From contig JAOWCC010000577.1 of assembly GCA_030867875.1 (NCBI GenBank), positions 148,668,344 through 148,732,343 of the forward strand: 64,000 bases of DNA, in the 5' to 3' direction. The DNA is from Actinernus sp. WN-2022. Taxonomy: Eukaryota; Cnidaria; Anthozoa; Actiniaria; Actinernidae. The position numbers and the translations under genes were made by a program. Under the pieces are notes generated by a model that saw only the letters and a list, made by a program, of their open reading frames with translations, ran no database searches and was not told where the DNA came from. Below, piece after piece: positions 60,901 to 64,000 of this stretch; position 1 is the first letter of the stretch, and the number at the start of each line of letters is the position of its first letter.

Positions 60901-62838
60901 TGGTGATGCCCATGGGCTGAATAATAACTCCTTTCTATAACTCCATTCTCAAGCATTTGGTGAATGTATTCCTCTGCCTCCCGTCTCTTGTGCATTGGCA
61001 GACGCCTGGTCTGTTATCGAAGTGGTCTTGATTCCCCTTATTGGATCTGATGCTGAGTCATCTCAGTTCTTCTATTATCATCAGGTGAGAATATGTCACT
61101 TGACGACTTCTAATGTTGTGGAGTAGATTTTCTCCAGGAAACGGCGAGGGTTTGCTCCATTTCTTGATCTTACTCCATTAATGAGCTGAATTTCGTCTCG
61201 TTGTCCATCTTCTGTACTGGTACGGATCACCACCAAATCACCAATGTAACGAGTGCTGACGCTAAGAGAGCACAACAGATCCGTTTATTCTCTTGCCAAG
61301 CCTCCTCAACAACAGCACGAGTATCTCTGTCTCCGCTTCTCTCCTCGACCCACGTGTGACCCAGTCACGTGGGTACAATTTCTGGTATTAACAATTGCAT
61401 AACATTCCCGGTTCTAAGCTAATGCATATTGTGACAATACATAACTTATGGTTTATATTAGCACCAGATCCACTACCTATTCTTTTGTATGTGTCTGCTG
61501 CCATCCAGAATAAGAATAATGAATTTTAAATACTAGTTCCTTAGTTTTACAGCAATAGAAGCCACTACATATGTTATATATGGCGAGAGCAGGTTTTGTA
61601 TGAGTGGGAAATAAATTAAGTATGACAGTAGCTACAGCTATAATAGCATCATTATAGTAATTCTTTGCCACGTAACCAATACTGTAAAATGTCCATACAC
61701 TGTGCTGGTTGGAAAATAATGAGGAAGCCATTTCAATGCTAGGGCATGCTTTATTTATGGCAACCATGCTCTAACTATATAATAATAACTTTATTGACAA
61801 TTTACAATGACGGCGAGTTCGACAGTCATACAATAAGAAATATGATTTTCTAAAAATAATGTTATACATGTCATAACTTTTTCCATGCACTTATATGAAA
61901 TTACATGCAAATGACATACCATGATCTCTTAACAAGGCTTCAGCAGTGAACAGTGGCACCTGCAAAAGAAAAACGAATGTGCCAGGCTGCTTCAGAGGCC
62001 TTACAAGACAAAATACAGTCAAACCTGTATATAACGGTCACCCTCTGGAAATGGCCAACTGACCGTTATATACAGGGTGACCGCTGTATACAGGTTTCCT
62101 TTATTAAACCTACTGGAAGTTAATAATTAATTTGCAATGCGGAATAAGGGACCACACACAACAGCTGACAACATGACAAGTATAATACACAGGGAACAAA
62201 AATAGTAGTCTTATCAGCTTATGCGGATTAGTAGCTACAATTTAATGACCTGTTGAATGAAGCTTGACACGATTCGCTAATGGTTTGAGGGAAAGCCGAC
62301 ATTGTAATCCAATTTGGTGACCGTTTTATACAGGTGAAAAATAATACAATTGTCCATACGGGAAGTCTAAAGGGTGACCGCGTCTGCTATATAGAGGTGA
62401 CCACTTAACACAGGTCAAGTTTACAGTAAATGAAAGGAGCGATTTTCGGGAAGTTGTTCAGTGACCGCTATATACAGGGTGACCGCTTTATACAGTGCCG
62501 TTATATACAGGTTTGACTGTAATGTGCTACTAGTCATTCTCAATCTTTTCAAGGTATATATATTCTTCTAAATGTATATTTAATTAGACTACCTAATCTT
62601 ACATAGAATACCGTACTAACCAATAACATGTCTGCTGTCTCTACCAGTAGCTGGTCCTTAGCCTCTTGCAGATCTTGTGCACAAAGACCTCTGTATTGCT
62701 GTGAGTACGATGATAACAACAGAGTAAAACTTAAAACAAATAAATTATATATATTGTAATAAAATTAATATTGAAATACTGTACCTGTTCTTCATAGTGT
62801 GTATGGATGTGTTCTTCCACTCCAGTACCAATGTTATC
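36951..62838 (-). CDS. ANKIB1: ANKIB1-like RBR E3 ubiquitin ligase (C-terminal 22 exons, partial)
   Basis: Exons (minus): 62785-62838, 62621-62698, 61920-61959, 58871-58954, 53914-53981, 53121-53221, 51953-52034, 51673-51735, 49777-49949, 48494-48600, 47915-47990, 47722-47770, 47520-47593, 47356-47416, 46915-47001, 44424-44493, 42977-43125, 42650-42834, 40911-40953, 39897-40164, 37831-38088, 36951-37126. Every phase agrees; 781 aa plus stop. Numbering starts at the first visible residue: VETADML linker; RING1 C112-x2-C115...C131-G-H133...C139, with C158/C163; IBR C202/C207...C235, C240, C247, C250, C258/C260; RING2 C305/C308, EGCNH with expected catalytic C318, C323, C326, C331, C334; ARPYLRTPR block; UIMs near 655-668, 706-719 and 727-740. 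RBR ligases pass ubiquitin from E2 via the RING2 Cys. The N-terminal ankyrin part is off the right edge. Differs from vertebrates by a Cys-rich linker (see findings). Confidence 0.94.
38190..38725 (+). mobile_element. LINE 3' fragment (reverse-transcriptase C-terminus), antisense in ANKIB1 intron
   Basis: Plus-strand translation gives the typical end of a CR1/L2/Rex-like LINE polyprotein: [19 protein letters not shown], then [20 protein letters not shown] and [13 protein letters not shown]. After frame breaks there is [11 protein letters not shown]. It ends in ATAATAAAGTATGTATGTATG, a microsatellite-like 3' tail. 5'-truncated and broken by stops. Confidence 0.75.
39055..39240. mobile_element. 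TATACCACAC/GCGCTCTGATTGGCT foldback
   Basis: AACAATTATTCACC and GTATATACCACAC words in inverse orientation around TAGCCAATCAGAGCGCGC. A partial second copy lies at about 39580-39665. The family is also seen near 23640-23945. Confidence 0.6.
40630..40905 (-). mobile_element. LINE 3' fragment with (ATT)n tail (ANKIB1 intron)
   Basis: Minus-strand frame [20 protein letters not shown] resembles the C-terminal end of LINE RT ORFs. Downstream comes TTTGCGCTATACAAATGTCA and then nine ATT units (40641-40664 on +). 5'-truncated. It ends about 6 bp before the exon at 40911-40953. Confidence 0.65.
41491..41642. mobile_element. GATATTT-family foldback, best copy
   Basis: GTGGCGTCTAAATATGCCCT GATAT is perfectly inverted at the right end. 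The inner GACATTATCTGATCC/GAGAAGAGAACAGTTCC arms also pair. Related copies are at 9369-9550 and 24700-25020, in introns of two other genes. Confidence 0.8.
42121..42579. mobile_element. 459-bp MITE with perfect 23-bp TIRs enclosing a tRNA-like sequence
   Basis: GTCCGTATGGAGAAAAACGT TGC (42121-42143) is exactly inverted at 42557-42579. Inside the right half, on minus, TTAGCTCAGTTGGTAGAGC and GGTTCGAATCCCGG are A and B box sequences. The left half has CTATAGCGCCATATCACC, like the 3' ends of some cnidarian repeats. Confidence 0.75.
42475..42549 (-). repeat. tRNA-like sequence (SINE head or tRNA relic)
   Basis: The D arm GCTC-AGTTGGTA-GAGC and T arm GGGGGTTCGAATCCCGG are intact, but the anticodon stem (CGGTC/CGGGT) and acceptor stem do not pair. 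Not a functional tRNA. Confidence 0.5.
44500..44945. mobile_element. TIR element (ANKIB1 intron)
   Basis: TTTAAACAAGGACCCGCACT ATAAAAGGG near 44550 is inverted near 44903-44932 (CCCTTTTATAATTCAGGTCC TTGTTTAA). Interior is unremarkable. Confidence 0.5.
45104..45496. repeat. 136-bp direct duplication flanking a tRNA-like relic
   Basis: 45104-45239 (ATGTAGTTATGATATGAAAT ... CCAAGTGGGA) recurs at 45361-45496 with only two or three base changes. The 121 bp between them contain most of a tRNA-like sequence. Confidence 0.85.
45227..45299 (-). tRNA. tRNA-Thr(TGT)-like sequence, probably pseudogene or SINE
   Basis: 73 nt on minus. The acceptor stem GACTTGA/TTGGGTC pairs fully with G-T wobbles; D arm GCTC/GAGC; anticodon arm CCAGA-CATGTAA-CCTGG has one mismatch; T arm TTGGG-TTCGAGT-CCCAC has one mismatch. 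The anticodon would be TGT (Thr), but position 33 is A where nearly all tRNAs have T. Its flank is duplicated nearby. No CCA, as expected in eukaryotes. Confidence 0.35.
45509..46030. repeat. 104-bp satellite, ~5 copies, each with TGACGTCA
   Basis: ATGACGTCACAAGGTCACGC starts at 45509, 45603, 45707, 45811 and 45915; a partial sixth copy starts at 46027. Three of the five spacings are exactly 104 bp. Copies are nearly identical (T/C and T/G changes). It lies in the ANKIB1 intron between the exons at 46915 and 44493. Confidence 0.92.
49995..50185. mobile_element. GTATGAGTGGGACAAA-family element, second copy
   Basis: GTGAGTGGGATAAACTACAG at the left and, inverted, TAATTTGTCCCACTCATACG at the right enclose inverted CGGCATGG words and CCTGCTGATCCAATCAAATT, also found in inverse at 10085-10115. 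Confidence 0.65.
50985..51120. mobile_element. Palindromic MITE (ANKIB1 intron)
   Basis: GCGATACCGAATTATATTGC CGGC is inverted as GCCGGCAATATAATTCGGTA TCG. The inner GAGAAAATATATTTTGTATT GGGC is inverted too; the loop is GGAGTCGCGCAGCGACGAAG. Confidence 0.75.
52788..52982. mobile_element. CTGAATCCTCTGGAGA family MITE, copy 2
   Basis: AGACCCTTTCAGCTTGCCTG TTTGTTGCCCCATTTCAGACCA left arm is inverted on the right with few changes; centre CACTGAATCCTCTGGAGAAC. Same family as 25392-25606. Confidence 0.75.
54323..54435. mobile_element. Short hairpin repeat (ANKIB1 intron)
   Basis: GTCAGATACATAATTCGTGT CTGTGCTTTAT is inverted as ATAAAGCACGGACACGAATT CTGTATCT. Confidence 0.65.
55011..57902. mobile_element. 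2.9-kb TIR element with TTAA flanks (ANKIB1 intron)
   Basis: TTAA (55007-55010), then AGGAGCAGTGTCACGGTACT GCGCATGT; inverted at 57875-57902, then TTAA (57903-57906). The left interior has three diverged repeats of about 220 bp (CATATGTATGT(C/T)GATTG(G/C)TCA near 55590, 55826 and 56043). The right interior is the 56597-57836 unit. Short ORFs only, no recognised transposase. Confidence 0.7.
56597..57836. mobile_element. Nested element with GC-rich terminal arrays
   Basis: Both ends consist of alternating GCGAATTCAC(TAG) and GCGATTTCGCCCCCC words in several orientations (56597-56700 and 57716-57836), with runs of up to 17 G. The middle, about 1 kb, is A+T rich and has weak direct repeats (TTGAAA(A/G)GACTTTGCCGAA near 57037 and 57300, GTGTTACC(G/A)A(C/A)TCGCGT). 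Confidence 0.65.
59050..59236 (-). repeat. 3' LTR of the gypsy element
   Basis: 187 bp; on + it begins TGTAACGAGCCG and ends ATGCATACTGTGACA, matching the other LTR along its length with many substitutions. Confidence 0.85.
59472..59744 (-). pseudogene. Integrase C-terminal fragment (Ty3/gypsy)
   Basis: A 90-codon minus frame has [20 protein letters not shown] followed by [12 protein letters not shown], the usual SH3-like end of gypsy integrases (KL/W-x-GPY pattern). The catalytic core is absent. Confidence 0.75.
60469..60995 (-). pseudogene. Reverse transcriptase fragment (Ty3/gypsy)
   Basis: Two broken minus frames: 60789-60995 ([18 protein letters not shown], the palm entry region) and 60469-60723 ([20 protein letters not shown] and the active-site-like YFDDIIV, where YVDD is usual). 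At least one frameshift separates them, and residues around the first catalytic Asp are disturbed, so it is inactive. Confidence 0.8.
61245..61436 (-). repeat. 5' LTR of the gypsy element
   Basis: 192 bp; on + it begins TGTAACGAGTGCTGACGC and ends ATGCATATTGTGACA. Adjacent ATAC is the target duplication. Confidence 0.85.
62016..62519. mobile_element. pogo/Tigger-like MITE with TA duplication (ANKIB1 intron)
   Basis: TA|CAGTCAAACCTGTATATAAC ... inverse |TA. Sub-repeats GTGACCG(C/T)T(A/T)TATACAGG recur at both ends and in the middle. CAG ends, TA target and this sequence style match pogo-type derivatives; no transposase is present. Confidence 0.75.
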
Positions 62839-63140
62839 CTGTCAAACAATAGAACGAAACAGAATGAAAGTTAAACAATTACTGCATGAATTAAATGAAG
62901 GCTGTGTTAAACATTCTTGAATGTGCAAGAATCGTATTCTCACGGACGAGCTGGAACAGCACTCATTGGAGTATGTCTGTAAGAATACAAAGCTTGCCTA
63001 TTAGCAAGTACTTCCAGTTAAGCTAGAACTGCAGTTGGTAACACATTTAAGCGTATCTGATGTTTGCATGATTGGATATCTGATCCCTATGCATGTATAT
63101 AGTTGGACCCACACTCAGGTTCTTGCTAACACCAGAGTTC

Positions 63141-63171
63141 TAAGGGGCCGACCATTTGACTTTTGAGGGGG

Positions 63172-63206
<35 letters not shown>

Positions 63207-63410
63207 TGGGTGTTCTTGTCTGTGCTCGATTTTTTTTTCTTTAGCAGTGTTGTTGCACGAATTTTTTTTGCGAAAAAAGCGGAGCCAGAACAAAGCTTTT
63301 CCGCTTGCAGGATATTTTTGTTCAACACCGTTGGCTTGCAGGATATTTTTTTTCAAAAACACCCCCCCCCCCCCCCCCCCCCCCTCAAAAGTTAAATGGT
63401 CGGCCCCTAA
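63141..63410. mobile_element. Hairpin MITE with poly-G/poly-C arms
   Basis: AGGGGCCGACCATTT(G/A)ACTTTTGA is inverted at 63385-63410. Between are a G-run of about 30 (one A) and a C-run of about 22, so the arms pair through the G/C tracts. The middle has two copies of TTGCAGGATATTTTT. The glycine- or proline-rich ORFs here are artefacts. Confidence 0.75.
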
Positions 63411-64000
63411 GTCTTATGCTTATCCAAAGTACATGTGCATACATGTATAGTTTAGCTCTCCATATAAAGGAGAATGCGGAAAGGATTTACATATACACTG
63501 TATATGCATGTTGTGGTTCAACATTTTGTTTGCTTTAAACTTTAAATTTTAAGTTGAACATTCATAAATACCAGCAGCATCTCGAATTTTGGACCTTATG
63601 TCTCGCTGGTATTTATAAATTTTAACTTAAGAATGAGACTAACCCTGTATAATCAAGTGTGTCTGTACCAGTCATCACATTCAGTGGTAATTTTTGAATA
63701 CAAAACTGGACTGGGAAACTGGGTGTGTCCAGTCAGTGGAAAGCTGGTGAGTTCAAGTCCCGGCTGGAGCGAGGTATATTTCTTCCAAGTAAAAGGTAAG
63801 TCTAAATAATGCTATGGGGGTTAGGAAGGGAAGAAGGGGTAGAAAGGGCGATAGGATGGGGTGAGTACCATAGAGGGGTAGGGTAGGGGAAGGTAGTTAA
63901 AATAATTTTGCAGGGGATGGGTGGGTGATTTTTTCTTTTTAATTGCCAGTATTATGACTGAATCTTGAATTTTAAAACCAGTTTAATAAAATTAAACCAG
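63411..64000. other. Right edge, ANKIB1-like intron
   Basis: Contains a small inverted pair around TTTAAATTTTAAGTTGAACATT / TTTATAAATTTTAACTTAAG (about 63541-63630) and a SINE-like piece with AAACTGGGTGTGTC and GAGTTCAAGTCCCGG (about 63705-63960). No ankyrin-coding exon is seen, so the intron continues beyond the window. Confidence 0.45.

Larger units (their letters stand above)
59050..61436 (-). mobile_element. Degenerate Ty3/gypsy LTR retrotransposon (ANKIB1 intron)
   Basis: Two LTRs (59050-59236 and 61245-61436) bound 2 kb holding RT and integrase-end fragments on the minus strand. Flanking ATAC (59046-59049 and 61437-61440) is a 4-bp target duplication. A purine-rich tract (AGAGAAGGGGATAG on minus) precedes the 3' LTR, and TTGGTGATTTGG follows the 5' LTR as a possible primer site. 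Gag, protease, RNase H and most of integrase are missing, and frames are broken. Confidence 0.85.

Noticed and set aside
63156..63450. Gly-rich and Pro-rich ORFs
   Set aside because: They are translations of the G-run and C-run in the MITE.

Overview
The window is animal nuclear DNA: A+T-rich, with short coding exons bounded by GT-AG introns, no operons, and introns and spacers packed with transposable-element debris. The protein-coding content and the repeat types (many short foldback elements, LINE 3' ends, tRNA-derived SINEs, a Ty3/gypsy remnant, many copies of the palindrome TACATGTA) suggest a marine invertebrate, most likely an anthozoan cnidarian such as a coral or sea anemone. That is an inference from general character; no marker in the window fixes the species.

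Four conserved genes were rebuilt exon by exon, with compatible phases at every junction. (1) 432-5969, minus: 5' part of an IST1-like ESCRT-III-associated gene (5 coding exons, 116 codons); the rest runs off the left edge. (2) 6501-18133, plus: a complete CDC6 replication-licensing ATPase gene (12 exons, 552 aa). (3) 20794-31680, minus: a complete HDHD2-type HAD phosphatase gene (5 exons, 257 aa). (4) 36951-62838, minus: the 3' 22 exons (781 aa) of an ANKIB1-like RING-IBR-RING E3 ubiquitin ligase, ending in three ubiquitin-interacting motifs; the N-terminal ankyrin part lies beyond the right edge.

IST1 and CDC6 are head to head, with about 530 bp between start codons, and share a spacer holding a CCAAT box and a consensus E2F site. 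CDC6 and HDHD2 are tail to tail. HDHD2 and ANKIB1 lie in the same direction with a 5.3 kb repeat-filled spacer. The four genes have unrelated cellular roles (membrane scission, replication origins, small-molecule phosphatase, ubiquitination), so no joint system is implied.

The most unusual content is non-genic. It includes nested terminal-inverted-repeat (TIR) elements, several flanked by TTAA and one by a 9-bp target duplication. Several carry internal tandem arrays: a 36-bp minisatellite of about 1.5 kb inside a 2-kb element with perfect 35-bp TIRs, an 11-bp array inside a Mutator-like MITE, and GC-rich arrays at the ends of a third. There is also a 104-bp satellite carrying cAMP-response-element-like motifs in an ANKIB1 intron. 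Nothing bacterial, phage or CRISPR-like was found.
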